This document shows, one piece after another, positions 9,690 through 20,134 of a stretch of DNA of 64,000 nucleotides. Source of the DNA: an uncultured Helicobacter sp. (lineage in GTDB: Bacteria; Campylobacterota; Campylobacteria; Campylobacterales; Helicobacteraceae); assembly GCF_910577135.1 (NCBI RefSeq), contig NZ_CAJTLL010000005.1:1-64000 (forward strand), in the 5' to 3' direction. How positions within the stretch are numbered: position 1 is the stretch's first letter; each line of letters begins with the position of its first letter. The translations under genes were made by a program, and so were the position numbers. Under the pieces are notes generated by a model that was not told the DNA's origin, ran no database searches, and worked only from the letters and a program-made list of their open reading frames with translations.

Positions 9690-10688
9690 CTAAAATAATA
9701 AAATGCAGCCTGTGAGCAGCACATTAAGCAGTCCTAAAGGAAGCATAATTTTCCAACACATACGCATAAGCTGATCAGGACGCACGTGTGGGAATGACGC
9801 CCTCACCCACATAAACAAAAAGATAAAAAAGCATACTTTAAGTAAGATAGCAATGCCTCCGGGGATAATGCCCCAATCATTGAATCCACCGCAAAAAATA
9901 AGGCTTAGGATAAATGCTGTGGCAAACATATTTGCATACTCACCAATAAAGAACATACCCCATTTTAAGCCGCTATATTCACTTGCAAATCCCGCCGTTA
10001 ATTCCGCCTCGTGCTCTAATAAGTCAAAAGGTGTGCGGTTAAGCTCGACATAGGCAGCCACGATGAAAAGCCCAAAGGCAAGAGGCTGCTTAAAAATGAG
10101 CCAATCAAGCATCCCACCCTGCTGATAGCTATTAATATCAATGAGTGAAAGAGAGCCAACGAGCATAAGCGGGGCTAAGAGTGAGAGGAATGTAATCACC
10201 TCAAAGCTTAAAAATTGCAAAGCTGCCCTAGCGCCCCCAAGGAGCGACCATTTATTACCCGAGCTTAACCCCCCTAAAAGTGGTGCATAAATGCCACAAG
10301 AACCCACAGCAAGGACAAAGAGAATCCCTACATTAATATCTGCGATAATAGGACGTATTGTGTAGCCAAACAGCTCAAATTCTGGGAAAAAGGGTATGGG
10401 TGCCATAGCGATAAAGGCAGTAATAGCAGCAATTGATGGAGCGATAATAAAAATAGGCTTAATCGCATTTTGTGGGATAATATCCTCTTTAGTAAAAAGC
10501 TTAATGCCATCGGCTAGCACTTGCAATAAGCCATAGGGTCCTACATAGTTTGGTCCTATGCGTTTTTGAAAAAAGCCTAGAATCTTGCGTTCTAAATATG
10601 TGCCAAAACCTGCAAGTGCAGAGAAAATAAGCAAAACAATGACGATTTCTAGGAGGGTTTCTACAATATTAGCGCTGAAATCACTCAT
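9690..10688 (-). CDS. nuoH: Complex I subunit H
   Basis: A 332-residue membrane subunit at the quinone-binding junction of the arms. Conserved segments include QKRIGPNYVGPYGLLQ, RAALQFLSFEV and VELNRTPFDLLEHEAE (the E-rich third loop). ATG 10688 forms an ATGA overlap with nuoG and has AAGGA nine bases upstream; the longer frame to 10724 has no such signal. Confidence 0.95.
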   Translation of the reverse strand: MSDFSANIVETLLEIVIVLLIFSALAGFGTYLERKILGFFQKRIGPNYVGPYGLLQVLADGIKLFTKEDIIPQNAIKPIFIIAPSIAAITAFIAMAPIPFFPEFELFGYTIRPIIADINVGILFVLAVGSCGIYAPLLGGLSSGNKWSLLGGARAALQFLSFEVITFLSLLAPLMLVGSLSLIDINSYQQGGMLDWLIFKQPLAFGLFIVAAYVELNRTPFDLLEHEAELTAGFASEYSGLKWGMFFIGEYANMFATAFILSLIFCGGFNDWGIIPGGIAILLKVCFFIFLFMWVRASFPHVRPDQLMRMCWKIMLPLGLLNVLLTGCILLF

Positions 10689-13165
10689 GCTTCTTCCTTG
10701 TGTGAAATATGTAAATGTGTCCAAAGGGTAGTATTAAACACCTTATCCGCACCCTCAAGCATAGGGTTAATAAGGAAATAAGAGCTATTAAGATAATAAT
10801 CCACAAATACCGCGCCTTTTACCTGATGTGTGTTATCTGTAAGTGTGATAGAATCTCCCTCTTCCAGTCCTAATTCCTGTAATAAGGCGTGGCTTACATA
10901 GATTCCCATTTTGTTTTGTAAATGCGTGCTTCCTGCGGTATAAGTATTAAATTGCGATGGAGAATGGAGCTTATAGGCATTGAATGTTTGCTTATAAGTG
11001 GGTAATGTAAGCGGGAGTGAATGTGGCAAATCCAATGGAGCAAGAGGAAGGCTTTTAAAACGATAGCCACGCATATCTGTGCCATCATTCAAGTATTCAT
11101 TTTTAAAGTCATCAAACTCACAGCCACAAATAAGGCTTGTATAATCAATCAAATAATCGCCTTTCATATCAAATGCCTTAGCAATATCGCTTAAATCATA
11201 ACCATTGAAGGGAAGCGCGGGTTTGAGAGGCAAGATTCTACAATCTATGCTCGTATAAGTGCCCTCCATTTGATTGAGCGCAGGGAGGATAAAATCAGGC
11301 GTAGTAGGGGAAGTAGGCATTTGTGAATCTATGCTTATGAAATTAGATTCACATACAAAATCGCCCTTATCGCGGAATCCTATGCTAAAGCCCTCATTTG
11401 TGCTTTCTTTAGGGCTTAAATCACAAATCATCGCTAAGCCTAGCGCATTGGCAAAAGGCGGGATAAAGATAGTTTTTAGTACATTTTTACGCTCTAAAAT
11501 AGCCAGAATTTGCGCCAATATCTGCATATTGGCATTTTCATACACATCAGCCCCAAGCACAAGCACGGGATTAGTTTTTAGCATTTGGGCTAATGCGTTC
11601 AAATGTTCCATACTGATATGTGCGTCTATGAGAGTTTGATAGATGATTTCCTCTTGCATTTCTTCAATAGTTTCTGCAATTTCTTCTTTTACCTCCTCAC
11701 CGGCTTCATTTGTGGTAGTGATGGTTTTTTTGATTTCTTTAGTGATGGGCTTAGAAATACTTTGCTTACTTGCAATAATGGGCTGCAAAAGCGTTTGAAG
11801 CATTTGTGTTTCTGTATCTTGTGAGGGATTATCCATAAGATAAGCTAGAGCCACACTTCCCACAGCGACACAAAGTGCGTCGGGGTGATAAGCAATATGA
11901 GTAAGATTCTTACTTAGGCTTGTTGTAAGGCTATCATCAAGCGGGTGCATATATATGGCTTGTGAGCCTTTAAGGAGCTTAAGTTTGTTATTGAGCATAT
12001 AGCGTAAATTTGGTACTTGATAATTAAGCGCACTACCTATGATAATGGCATTTTGGGATTCTCTAAAGCTATCAAGGTGATTAAGCATACTCTTTCGTGC
12101 ATATGTGAGAAATGTATTTATAAAATGCTTAAAATGTAAGGCTTCATCATTATGCAGGGTGCAATTTAGACTCTTAGCAAGGTGATTGAGCACGAAGGCT
12201 TCTTCATTGGTTGTTTGATTACCTATATTGATATGCGTTGCCTTTTTGAAAGCTTCAATGGCTGCTTGTAGATTCTGTGTGGGATTTATACTTGAGCTTA
12301 CATCATAGCCATATCGCCCTGCACCACAGATAGGATTGAAATAAAAGTCATTTTTTATACGATAAATATGTGGTGTGCCAAGTGTATCATTATGGCGGAC
12401 TTCATAGGTGATTTTACAGCCCATAGGGCAGTGGAAACAAGTAGAATCTATCTTTTTTAGCTCCCACGCATTAGACTTATATTTAAAATCATTTGTGCTT
12501 AAAGCCCCCACAGGACACACACTAATACACTCACCACAATCAAAGCAAGGCGTATCGCTTACAAAATCAATCAATGCCTTTTGCTTCCGCGCCCATACGC
12601 TCAAGGCGTCCTTTGGCATAGAATCTTTCCATAAGGCATTATCGAGTGGCTCTAAGGGTGCTTTTTGGGCTTTGAGCTTGGATTCACCTAGATTATCTTT
12701 ACACGTAGTGGCGCAACGTTCGCACATAATGCAAAGATTAGGGTCATATACGGCTTTTGCCCAGCTTTTGTGAGGTTTGTCGCTTTCTTTAATATGATAT
12801 TCCTGCGTGGTTACATTCATTTTTAAGGTATAGTTTTGCAGCTCACATTCGCCGCTTTTATCACACACACCGCATTGTAAGGGGTGATTGACATCATAGC
12901 TTTGCATTATGGCATTGCGTTCTTCGAGGATTTCAGGCGTGTGAGTGAGGATATTCATACCATCTTTAGCCTTTGCGTTGCAAGAGTAGTTGCGTTTACC
13001 ATCAATATCTACCATACATAGCTTACAAGCCACTGTGGGAGAGCAGTTAGAGAGATAACAGATGGCAGGAATTTCAATGCCCTTTCTGCGTGCGATTTGT
13101 AAAATACTTTCGCTTTCATTGCAGGCAATGTTTTGCCCATTAATTGTGATAGTAATTTCACTCAT
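10685..13165 (-). CDS. nuoG: Complex I subunit G (iron-sulfur, molybdopterin-oxidoreductase-like)
   Basis: An 826-residue peripheral subunit. The N-terminus is a 2Fe-2S ferredoxin domain (C36, C41-type region through CKLCMVD), followed by HPLQCGVCDKSGEC, CIMCERCATTC and CFDCGECISVCPVGAL clusters, then CFHCPMGC with a later Cys (PICGAGRYG), which matches the extra N7 centre. The rest resembles the molybdopterin oxidoreductase fold but contains a charged, Glu/Lys/Thr-rich insertion around residues 465-500. All electron-transfer clusters are intact although the NADH-binding subunits are missing upstream. ATGA overlaps join it to both neighbours. Confidence 0.95.
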   Translation of the reverse strand: MSEITITINGQNIACNESESILQIARRKGIEIPAICYLSNCSPTVACKLCMVDIDGKRNYSCNAKAKDGMNILTHTPEILEERNAIMQSYDVNHPLQCGVCDKSGECELQNYTLKMNVTTQEYHIKESDKPHKSWAKAVYDPNLCIMCERCATTCKDNLGESKLKAQKAPLEPLDNALWKDSMPKDALSVWARKQKALIDFVSDTPCFDCGECISVCPVGALSTNDFKYKSNAWELKKIDSTCFHCPMGCKITYEVRHNDTLGTPHIYRIKNDFYFNPICGAGRYGYDVSSSINPTQNLQAAIEAFKKATHINIGNQTTNEEAFVLNHLAKSLNCTLHNDEALHFKHFINTFLTYARKSMLNHLDSFRESQNAIIIGSALNYQVPNLRYMLNNKLKLLKGSQAIYMHPLDDSLTTSLSKNLTHIAYHPDALCVAVGSVALAYLMDNPSQDTETQMLQTLLQPIIASKQSISKPITKEIKKTITTTNEAGEEVKEEIAETIEEMQEEIIYQTLIDAHISMEHLNALAQMLKTNPVLVLGADVYENANMQILAQILAILERKNVLKTIFIPPFANALGLAMICDLSPKESTNEGFSIGFRDKGDFVCESNFISIDSQMPTSPTTPDFILPALNQMEGTYTSIDCRILPLKPALPFNGYDLSDIAKAFDMKGDYLIDYTSLICGCEFDDFKNEYLNDGTDMRGYRFKSLPLAPLDLPHSLPLTLPTYKQTFNAYKLHSPSQFNTYTAGSTHLQNKMGIYVSHALLQELGLEEGDSITLTDNTHQVKGAVFVDYYLNSSYFLINPMLEGADKVFNTTLWTHLHISHKEEA

Positions 13166-13968
13166 AATATTACCTCGACTTTTTTGTAGGGATAGCCTAT
13201 ATCGTGTGTTTGTGGCAAATACAAGAGAGCGATAGTACCTTTTTGTGCCTTATCGCATTGACATATTGCCTTGATACTTTGAGATTCAAAGTTTAATGTG
13301 ATATGCTGTCCATCTTTAAGCTTTAGAGCAGGAGCAAAAAGCGGCGGGATCTTAAGTGTAGGCGTGGATAGTGTAGAGGGTAGGGCATAGATAAAATTGC
13401 CATTAGATTCAGGTAAATCCTCGCATATTTGTAAGTCAAGATGTGGTGGTGTGCTAAGAGTAATGTTCTCTGTGAAATCTGGTATAATCATATCAATATA
13501 AGGACTTGCCCCAAGTATGCCACATATCAAGGCAATATCCTCTGCGTGAGGGTGAAGGGCTAACTCCTTGCCAAGTACTATGCCTATGGGGCTTTGGGTA
13601 TGAGAGAGATAATCGCTTATGCCCTCTAGCTCCTCTTCAGCGAGATTAGATTCTGAGGCAAGATAGCCTATATCGATATGCTTTAATGTGGCTTGAAGGT
13701 CTTGTGTGAGTGGATTTGAGGCATTAAGCATAGAGGAAAGGGTATGTGCTAAAAGCCATACTACGCCAAATTCTGTGCCGATTTCATATCGCAAGGTTTG
13801 CACAGATGGATTATCAAACAAAAAAAGCGGATGCAGGGCAAAAAGCTGTTTGCAATCAGGTAGATTTTGCCAAAAGTAACCAAAACTAAGAAGCGTATCG
13901 TATCCTTTAACATCGTGTTTTATGGTCTTTTGAGAGATGTTAGCAAGGAGAGAGACAAAAGCTTTCAT
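13162..13968 (-). CDS. Campylobacterota-specific complex I protein in the nuoF position (HP1265/Cj1574-like)
   Basis: A 268-residue soluble protein located where nuoF is found in other bacteria. It has no NuoF signature: I see no FMN/NADH-binding glycine-rich loop and no CxxCxxC cluster; only scattered cysteines (for example a CQCDK near the C-terminus). In H. pylori and C. jejuni the equivalent gene (HP1265, Cj1574c) belongs to a complex I that takes electrons from flavodoxin instead of NADH. ATG 13968 is chosen over an upstream in-frame start because it overlaps the preceding stop (ATGA) and follows AAGGAG. Identity is from position and length. Confidence 0.8.
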   Translation of the reverse strand: MKAFVSLLANISQKTIKHDVKGYDTLLSFGYFWQNLPDCKQLFALHPLFLFDNPSVQTLRYEIGTEFGVVWLLAHTLSSMLNASNPLTQDLQATLKHIDIGYLASESNLAEEELEGISDYLSHTQSPIGIVLGKELALHPHAEDIALICGILGASPYIDMIIPDFTENITLSTPPHLDLQICEDLPESNGNFIYALPSTLSTPTLKIPPLFAPALKLKDGQHITLNFESQSIKAICQCDKAQKGTIALLYLPQTHDIGYPYKKVEVIL

Positions 13969-14195
13969 TGTGCTTTTCTCCTTACTACGATAGTCCAATC
14001 CACTTCATTAAAACGGAGGCTATTAAGTAATTCATCACCATGATGCAAGATACAATCAATCGCCTTTTGCACATTAGTAAAATCCCGCACTTCAAAGAGG
14101 AAAATAGCTACCTCGCCATCCTGCAATGTATCGCATATTTCATTCATTCTTTTATCAAAATCATTTGCTAAATGCCGTAAATCATATCGTTTCAT
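13965..14195 (-). CDS. Small complex I accessory protein in the nuoE position (HP1264/Cj1575-like)
   Basis: A 76-residue protein between nuoD and the nuoF-position gene. It lacks the four cysteines that hold the NuoE 2Fe-2S cluster, having only isolated Cys residues. It is acidic to neutral with an RRKAQ C-terminus and no membrane segment. Equivalent short genes (HP1264, Cj1575c) occupy this spot in Helicobacter and Campylobacter. Its role in docking the electron donor is inferred. Confidence 0.8.
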   Translation of the reverse strand: MKRYDLRHLANDFDKRMNEICDTLQDGEVAIFLFEVRDFTNVQKAIDCILHHGDELLNSLRFNEVDWTIVVRRKAQ

Positions 14196-14204
14196 TGATG
14201 TCCT

Positions 14205-15434
14205 TTACCTATCCACTTCGCCAAAAACAATGTTGGTAGAGCCAATGATGGTGGGAATATCTGCGAGATAATGTCCTACTAAAAGTTCTTGTAATGCTCC
14301 TGTGTGATGGAAGCTTGGGGTGCGGATTTTTAAACGATGTGGCGATGTGCCGCCAAGAGAGGCGATAAAGAAACCTAACTCACCCTTAGGAGATTCGGTA
14401 GGGACATATACTTCTCCTACAGGTGGGCGCATACCTTGAGTTACAAGCACAAAGTGCTGCATAAGGGAGTAATTTTGCGTCATAATATCCTCTTTGGGCG
14501 CAGAGAGATAACGTGCATCTTTTGCCATAATCTCTGGTGGTGTGCTAGGGTAGAGGGTGATGAGTTGTTTTAGAATCTTTAGGGATTGGTAGATTTCCTC
14601 AATATAGAGCTGATAGCGCGCATAGCAATCCCCCTCATTAGCGATAGGCACTTCAAAATCAAGCTGTGGATAAAGCTCATAGGGATTATGCTTACGAATA
14701 TCCCATTTGATACCGCTGCCTCGTGCCATAATACCGCTTAAACCCCATTGCTTGATAAAATCCTGTGATACCTGCCCCACGCCCTCTAAGCGAATGCGCC
14801 AGATTCTATTTTTATCAAGCAAACCTTGCACCAAATCAAGCGTTTTGGGCACACTCTGTGTGAATTTCTCTACACTCTCTAGGAATCCATTGGGTAAATC
14901 AAGCGGCACACCACCGATACGAATGGCATTATGCGTAAGTCTTGCTCCGCAGTAATCCTCCATTAAATCCAAGCCATACTCGCGCTCTACAAAACAATAC
15001 AAAAATATAGAAAGCGCACCCACGTCCATACCATGTACACCGAGGAAAAAGATATGTGAGATAATGCGATTAATTTCTAAAAGCATAGTGCGGATAACCT
15101 GCGCACGTAAAGGCACTTCTACACCAATGAGCTTTTCTACTCCTAGCGCAAAGGCATAGTTATTGCTTGTAGCGGCGATATAATCAAGTCTATCGGTTGT
15201 AGGCATAAACTCATTATAAATCATATTTTCAGCTAGTTTTTCAATGCCACGATGGAGATAACCAATATCAGGTGTAGCCTTGATGATTTTTTCATTATCA
15301 AGTTCTAAAATTAGGCGGAGCTGTCCGTGAGCAGAGGGGTGCTGGGGTCCAAAGTTAAGCACCATTTTATCATTTTCTTGCTCAAAAAAGATATTTTCAA
15401 AATTTGGTTTTAATCTCGTGTAATTTTGCTTCAT
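14205..15434 (-). CDS. nuoD: Complex I subunit D (49 kDa-type)
   Basis: A 409-residue peripheral subunit forming the quinone pocket with NuoB. It carries [14 protein letters not shown] (the HPSxHG quinone-site motif), [11 protein letters not shown], and the closing FGEVDR terminus typical of NuoD. The ATG at 15434 overlaps the nuoC stop (ATGA). NuoC and NuoD are separate here, unlike the fused NuoCD of E. coli. Confidence 0.96.
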   Translation of the reverse strand: MKQNYTRLKPNFENIFFEQENDKMVLNFGPQHPSAHGQLRLILELDNEKIIKATPDIGYLHRGIEKLAENMIYNEFMPTTDRLDYIAATSNNYAFALGVEKLIGVEVPLRAQVIRTMLLEINRIISHIFFLGVHGMDVGALSIFLYCFVEREYGLDLMEDYCGARLTHNAIRIGGVPLDLPNGFLESVEKFTQSVPKTLDLVQGLLDKNRIWRIRLEGVGQVSQDFIKQWGLSGIMARGSGIKWDIRKHNPYELYPQLDFEVPIANEGDCYARYQLYIEEIYQSLKILKQLITLYPSTPPEIMAKDARYLSAPKEDIMTQNYSLMQHFVLVTQGMRPPVGEVYVPTESPKGELGFFIASLGGTSPHRLKIRTPSFHHTGALQELLVGHYLADIPTIIGSTNIVFGEVDR

Positions 15435-16174
15435 CGCCGCGCCTTTAGTTTTGTATGCTTTTTAAAGGATTTGACAAAAGCAGGAGTATTTTCCTCTTGA
15501 TAGATAGGCGTAGGAGTAGTGGGTGCGAAGTTTTTATCATCATTAAAGTCAATCCTTGCGCTATCGCGTTGCTCTGCGCCGATAATGGCACGATACTCCT
15601 TGCCAAAGATTCTATCTACTTCATACCACGCGGCATATTCATCACCTTGCAAAGGATAGGATTTAAGCAATGGGTGTCCTACCCAATCCTTGGGCATAAG
15701 CAATCGCTGCAAACAAGGGTGTTCATCAAAAATAATGCCAAACATATCATAGCATTCACGCTCACTCCAATTTGCGCTTTTAAAAAGTGGCGTGAGGGAG
15801 GCGATATGCTGTCCTTTTTTGATTTTAGTTTTAATCTTTAATCGCTTTGAGTGAGTATCCTCAAGCTTCAATAAAAGATAAAACAATTCAAATTCATTGC
15901 AATCTTGCAATCTATCAATCGCGCTCATTTCAGTCAGTGTAGCATAGCCTAGTGCGTGAAGCTCCTTAATGAGTGCGAAAAGATGAGCAGATTCTACCCA
16001 CAATGTTGCAAGGTTATTTTGCATATAGCTTTTTGCAATGGGTGTTTGGATAGCTTTGCATTCCGCTTCAAAGCCTTCAAGCTGGAGCTTTGGTGAAGTG
16101 GGCGCGACATCAAAGCGATGCGTGTAGTATGCGCTTTTTTGAGCATTAGCCTTAGGGGGATTCTGTCTTATCAT
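15431..16174 (-). CDS. nuoC: Complex I subunit C (30 kDa-type)
   Basis: A 247-residue peripheral subunit. The conserved block [20 protein letters not shown] and the following [18 protein letters not shown] are characteristic. A GTG at 16177 directly precedes ATG 16174; the AAGGA motif is six bases from the ATG but only three from the GTG, so ATG is preferred. The C-terminus after about residue 205 is basic and poorly conserved. Confidence 0.95.
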   Translation of the reverse strand: MIRQNPPKANAQKSAYYTHRFDVAPTSPKLQLEGFEAECKAIQTPIAKSYMQNNLATLWVESAHLFALIKELHALGYATLTEMSAIDRLQDCNEFELFYLLLKLEDTHSKRLKIKTKIKKGQHIASLTPLFKSANWSERECYDMFGIIFDEHPCLQRLLMPKDWVGHPLLKSYPLQGDEYAAWYEVDRIFGKEYRAIIGAEQRDSARIDFNDDKNFAPTTPTPIYQEENTPAFVKSFKKHTKLKARR

Positions 16175-16193
16175 CACTTTTCCTTAGATTGCA

Positions 16194-16703
16194 TTACACA
16201 AGTCGCTTTTGTAGATTCTGTGGCAGAGCCTTTTGTCTGCGAATCTTTTGTTGCAGCACCATAATGGCGTATTGCAAGGTTTCAGGGCGAGGCGCACAGC
16301 CGGGCAAGTAGATATCCACAGGTATGATTCTATCCACGCCTTGCACAGTGGAGTAGGTATTAAACATACCGCCGGTATTGGCACAACTACCCATAGAAAT
16401 CACCCATTTGGGTTCTGGCATTTGGTCATAAAGTCTGCGGACAAACTCGGCGTGTTTTTTAGTAACTGTGCCTGATACAATCATTAAATCTGCTTGTCTA
16501 GGAGAAGCACGGAAGATTGTCCCAAACCTATCAAGGTCAAAGCGACTACCACCTGTAGCCATCATCTCAATCGCACAACAGGCTAAACCATAAGTTAACC
16601 CCCATAATGAATTACTTCGCCCCCAATTGAGTAGTTTATCCACACTGCTAAGGGCGATAGGCAAACCGCCACTTTGTGCGTAATTTATTTGATGTCTTGC
16701 CAC
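16194..16703 (-). CDS. nuoB: Complex I subunit B (PSST-type, 4Fe-4S N2)
   Basis: A 169-residue peripheral subunit holding cluster N2, the last centre before quinone. Ligands are the paired cysteines in [18 protein letters not shown], the Cys in [13 protein letters not shown] and that in [10 protein letters not shown]. The start is GTG 16703, with AAAGGAG seven bases upstream; a longer frame to 16724 also opens with GTG but without a good ribosome site. It overlaps the nuoA 3' end by 19 bases. Confidence 0.95.
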   Translation of the reverse strand: MARHQINYAQSGGLPIALSSVDKLLNWGRSNSLWGLTYGLACCAIEMMATGGSRFDLDRFGTIFRASPRQADLMIVSGTVTKKHAEFVRRLYDQMPEPKWVISMGSCANTGGMFNTYSTVQGVDRIIPVDIYLPGCAPRPETLQYAIMVLQQKIRRQKALPQNLQKRLV

Positions 16704-17089
16704 GATAGAACTCCTTTTTTCCACGCATAGATAAAGCCTATAACGAGTAATCCAATGAAACTTAGCATTTCTATAAACACAAAGCTGCCAAGCCCGATAT
16801 GTGCAAAATATTTAAAATTAATCGCCCAAGGTAGCATAAAAATCACTTCAATATCAAAAAGAATAAAAAGTAGAGCGAGGATAAAAAAATGCGTGGAGAT
16901 TTTGTTTGGCTGTTTGTTAGGCGTGGGACCGCATTCATAGGTAGAGAGTTTGAGCTTTTCTCTATCTTTTTTAGCAAGCTTACGTGAAAGAATGCGCTGC
17001 AATCGAAGCGTGAGGGTAAAAGCAACGCAAGTGAGGACAAATAATACAAACACACCAAAATAGGGGTGTTCAAATGCAGAATGAGTCAT
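16685..17089 (-). CDS. nuoA: Complex I subunit A
   Basis: A 134-residue membrane subunit with three transmembrane segments and the conserved loop [10 protein letters not shown] followed by [16 protein letters not shown]. It is the first gene of the operon. ATG 17089 follows AAAGGG. Confidence 0.95.
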   Translation of the reverse strand: MTHSAFEHPYFGVFVLFVLTCVAFTLTLRLQRILSRKLAKKDREKLKLSTYECGPTPNKQPNKISTHFFILALLFILFDIEVIFMLPWAINFKYFAHIGLGSFVFIEMLSFIGLLVIGFIYAWKKGVLSWQDIK

Positions 17090-17118
17090 TTTTTCCCTTT
17101 TGTTGTTTTATTGGAAAA

Positions 17119-17131
17119 ATTGTAATGTATA
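17119..17131 (-). promoter_or_regulatory. Candidate promoter -10 element of the nuo operon
   Basis: Reading the minus strand, TATACATTACAAT lies 30 bases before the nuoA start. TACAAT (17124-17119) would serve as a -10 with a leader of about 20 bases. No clear -35 is visible, which is common for the Helicobacter housekeeping sigma factor. This is the only gap of any size before the operon. Confidence 0.35.
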
Positions 17132-17219
17132 GATTCTAACAAAAGGGCTATTTGGTAAAAAATACTTTACAAATAGAGAAAAAAGGTTACTTTTTTACTC
17201 TCAATAAGGCTTATTTATG

Positions 17220-17936
17220 CTAACTGATATTTGTATAAACCGCCTGAACATCGTCATCTTCCTCGATTTTATCAAGTAGTTTTTCAATTTCTTGCATTTG
17301 GGCTTCATCAAGGGTAATGGGTGAGGTTGGAATTCTCTGCAGGATGGCTTTAAGGATTGGAATCTGCAAGGATTCAAAGCCTTCATTGAGTGTGCCAAAA
17401 TCTTTATAATCTCCATAGGCGGTATAATATGCACCTTGCTCATCTTCTGCGCTTTCTAGTTCCTCTAAACCATAATCAATAAGGGCTAATTCTATCTCTG
17501 CTACATCTTTATCTGTGCGAAATACAAACACACTTTTTCGCGCAAACATAAAGTCGATAGAGCCATTGGTAAGGATACTTGCATTGGGCGTTTTGTTAAA
17601 ATAGCTTTTGATATTAGCAATAGTGCGTGTGGGATTGTCTGTCGTGCATTCGATAAATATAAGTACACCATAGGCTGCCTTGCCCTCATAAGTGATTTCG
17701 CTAAAGGTGCCATCTTTGCCACTTGCGCGTTTGATAGCCGCATCGATATTGTCTTTTGGCATATTTTGTGCCTTAGCATTGGCAATAGCCGTGCGGAGCT
17801 TAGCATTCATCGCAGGGTCTCCCCCACCTTCCTTAGCGGCGACAGTAATGGCTTTTGCAAGTTTGGGAAAGACTTTGCTCATCTTGTCCCATCGTTTTTC
17901 TTTAGCTGCGCGGCGATATTCAAATGCTCGTCCCAT
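17220..17936 (-). CDS. yebC: YebC/TACO1-family protein
   Basis: A 238-residue cytoplasmic protein of the YebC/PmpR family, named variously as a transcriptional regulator or a translation factor that eases ribosome stalling. The N-terminal signature [20 protein letters not shown] and [14 protein letters not shown] (about residues 36-48) are diagnostic, and the length matches. ATG 17936 follows AAGGATTCGT. It is read from its own start 130 bases before nuoA-side sequence, not within the nuo operon. Confidence 0.93.
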   Translation of the reverse strand: MGRAFEYRRAAKEKRWDKMSKVFPKLAKAITVAAKEGGGDPAMNAKLRTAIANAKAQNMPKDNIDAAIKRASGKDGTFSEITYEGKAAYGVLIFIECTTDNPTRTIANIKSYFNKTPNASILTNGSIDFMFARKSVFVFRTDKDVAEIELALIDYGLEELESAEDEQGAYYTAYGDYKDFGTLNEGFESLQIPILKAILQRIPTSPITLDEAQMQEIEKLLDKIEEDDDVQAVYTNIS

Positions 17937-18091
17937 ACGAATCCTTGTGCATTATTGATATAAAGATGGGATTATAGCAATATTAAGATAAAATAATAAC
18001 TTACACATCAATCTTTAAGCACTGTAAGATTTTCTCCTTCAACTTATAAGCAATGATATAATCTTTATATCTTTAAGGTAAAAAGAGATTT

Positions 18092-18232
18092 ATGTTTTTG
18101 GACTTGAGGGATGAAAGGTATTCTCAAATAGAAGAGGAAAAATCTTTTCACCTTTGGGGTATTATATTTGGAATGGAAGGAGATGAGTGGGGTGGGGGGC
18201 GTGAAGAAGTTGGTTTTGGATATACCTTATAA
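18092..18232 (+). CDS. Possible 46-residue small ORF of unknown function
   Basis: ATG 18092 to TAA 18232 lies alone in the 400-base gap between yebC and fba (both minus). The predicted peptide is acidic and Gly/Trp-containing (DEWGGGREEVGFG near the end). A possible ribosome site is AAGG at 18076-18079, rather distant, or AGAG closer in. No family is recognised. It may be chance. I see nothing else convincing in 17937-18343. Confidence 0.22.
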   Translation: MFLDLRDERYSQIEEEKSFHLWGIIFGMEGDEWGGGREEVGFGYTL

Positions 18233-18343
18233 TTTCCTGTGATGTCTAAAAATAAGCAATTCTATATTCTTTTGCAGTGATTATCAAAGTGAGTTTTTAG
18301 GGCTTAGAATCTTGGAACGCATATATTTATGGGAGAAAAAAGT

Positions 18344-19267
18344 CTATATCTTTTGTGCGCTTCCTAAGATTCCCATACGTTCAACCATTACTTTAATTAC
18401 AGATTCCATAGCTGGAGTAAAAAACTTGCGCAAATCAAATTGCGTATTGTCCGCATTTGCCACTCTCCGCACTTCTGCTATAAAGGCAATGCGCAAATCT
18501 GTATCGATATTAACTTTATTAATCCCGCCCTTAATGGCTTCCTGCAAGAACTCAAAAGGCACTCCCCTACTCCCCTTTAAATCCCCACCTGTAGCTAAAA
18601 ATGCCTCTCTCACATATTCGGGAATAGCGCTCGCTCCGTGTAAAACAAGTGGGATATTTGTGCGTCTTTTTACTTTTTGTAATCGTTCAAAATCAAGCTT
18701 TGGCTCACCTTTAAACTTAAATGCCCCGTGGCTTGTGCCAATAGCAGGAGCGAGATAATCAACTTTCGTAGCTTTCACAAACTCCTCTGCCTCATCAGGA
18801 TTAATCAGCACCGCATCTTTTTCACTCACAGAGATATTATCTTCAATCCCCATAAGTCGCCCTAACTCCGCCTCTACACTCACGCCCTTAGAATGTGCGT
18901 ATTCTACAACCTCTTTTGTAAGGGCGAGATTTTCTTCAAAAGGGTGATGAGAGGCATCAATCATCACAGAGGTAAACCCCGCATCAACAGCCTTCTTGCA
19001 AGATTCAAAGCTCGTGCCGTGGTCGAGATTAAGCGCCACAGGGATATGCGGATAGCGATTAGAGAGAATCTTTAGCATTCCCACTGCCATATCAATCCCC
19101 ATATATTTAATCGCCCCTTCACTTGCCTGCACAATAATAGGGGATTTGGCTATATCTGCTGCCACAAAAATGCTATTTAGCATCTCAAAATTAACAAAGT
19201 TAAATGCTCCTACACCATAGCGCTCTTTATGTGCTTTGAGCAATATCTCGCTCCCGGAAACTAACAT
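18344..19267 (-). CDS. fba: Class II fructose-1,6-bisphosphate aldolase
   Basis: A 307-residue zinc-dependent aldolase that interconverts fructose 1,6-bisphosphate with dihydroxyacetone phosphate and glyceraldehyde 3-phosphate, mainly gluconeogenic in this group. Zinc and catalytic positions are visible in ALNLDHGTSF, EAELGRLMG, IGTSHGAFKF and LHGASAIP. Length equals the H. pylori enzyme. ATG 19267 follows AAGGAGG. It lies 27 bases behind the peb4-type gene, the same pairing as HP0175/HP0176 and Cj0596/Cj0597. Confidence 0.96.
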   Translation of the reverse strand: MLVSGSEILLKAHKERYGVGAFNFVNFEMLNSIFVAADIAKSPIIVQASEGAIKYMGIDMAVGMLKILSNRYPHIPVALNLDHGTSFESCKKAVDAGFTSVMIDASHHPFEENLALTKEVVEYAHSKGVSVEAELGRLMGIEDNISVSEKDAVLINPDEAEEFVKATKVDYLAPAIGTSHGAFKFKGEPKLDFERLQKVKRRTNIPLVLHGASAIPEYVREAFLATGGDLKGSRGVPFEFLQEAIKGGINKVNIDTDLRIAFIAEVRRVANADNTQFDLRKFFTPAMESVIKVMVERMGILGSAQKI

Positions 19268-19294
19268 ATTCCCTCCTTAGGTAATTTTATATGT

Positions 19295-20134
19295 TTATTT
19301 TGTGATTTCAATTTTAGCTTTTTGTCGCAATGCCTGAATTTTTTGCATCATACCCTCTCTTACGTTTTGCGCCCTGATTTCGTTTTCTATACTTTTTTTT
19401 GCCTCATCATACGGAACAATTTTTGGCTCACTTTTACGCTCTAAGTAGATTATGTGATAGCCAAAAGGAGTATGCACAGGTTCTTTACTATATGTGCCGG
19501 GTTTCAAGTCAAAGGCAGCCTTTGAAAAATCAGGGTGCATCATAGAGCGTTGAAATACACCCAAATCACCACCATTTTTTTGCTGCTGTGAAGCAGGATC
19601 GATAGATTTTTGATTGGCAAGCTCGATAAACTTCGCTTCTACTTTGCCTTTTGATGCCTTATCAAGCTCTTTAATGATATTCTTCGCTTCTGCTTCAGTT
19701 TTTACAAGAATATGCCTTGCCTTACCTTCCTGATTGATGAAAAGCCCTTCATTTTCTTGATAAATTTTGCGAATCTGCGCATCATTCATATTTGGCACCT
19801 GAATGCTATCGGCTTGTTGTTTTGTCCATAAGTCAATAAGCAGATTATCTTTTATGTTATTGACGACATCAATATATTCCTTTGAGGTGTCAAGCTTTTC
19901 TTGTTTTGCGGCTTTAATCATAAGCTGCCTATTTACAAGCTCATTAATAAACATCTCTTTTTCCTGTTCAGAGAGTTTGCTGTAGTTAAAGTTTGGGATA
20001 TTCTGTTCAAGAATCTTTATATCTTTATCCGTAATTGCTTTGCCATCGACAGTTGCATAAGTTTTTGCATATACAGATGTTGCGCATATTAAAAAAAATC
20101 CCACACAGATTTGCTTATTGAGCTGTAGTTTCAT
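19295..20134 (-). CDS. peb4: PEB4/SurA-like periplasmic peptidyl-prolyl cis-trans isomerase
   Basis: A 279-residue exported chaperone. The signal peptide ends near SVYA before KTYATVDGK; a SurA-like helical N-domain follows, then one parvulin domain (about 130-245) with GKARHILVKT, NGGDLGVF and FGYHIIYLERK. It matches PEB4 (Cj0596) and HP0175, which help outer-membrane protein folding and act as surface antigens. ATG 20134 is preferred to an upstream frame opening because GGAG lies seven bases before it. Confidence 0.92.
   Translation of the reverse strand: MKLQLNKQICVGFFLICATSVYAKTYATVDGKAITDKDIKILEQNIPNFNYSKLSEQEKEMFINELVNRQLMIKAAKQEKLDTSKEYIDVVNNIKDNLLIDLWTKQQADSIQVPNMNDAQIRKIYQENEGLFINQEGKARHILVKTEAEAKNIIKELDKASKGKVEAKFIELANQKSIDPASQQQKNGGDLGVFQRSMMHPDFSKAAFDLKPGTYSKEPVHTPFGYHIIYLERKSEPKIVPYDEAKKSIENEIRAQNVREGMMQKIQALRQKAKIEITK

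Noticed and set aside
11603..12773. Several plus-strand frames of 70-120 codons within the nuo region
   Set aside because: They are shadows of nuoG on the opposite strand with no starts or families of their own.
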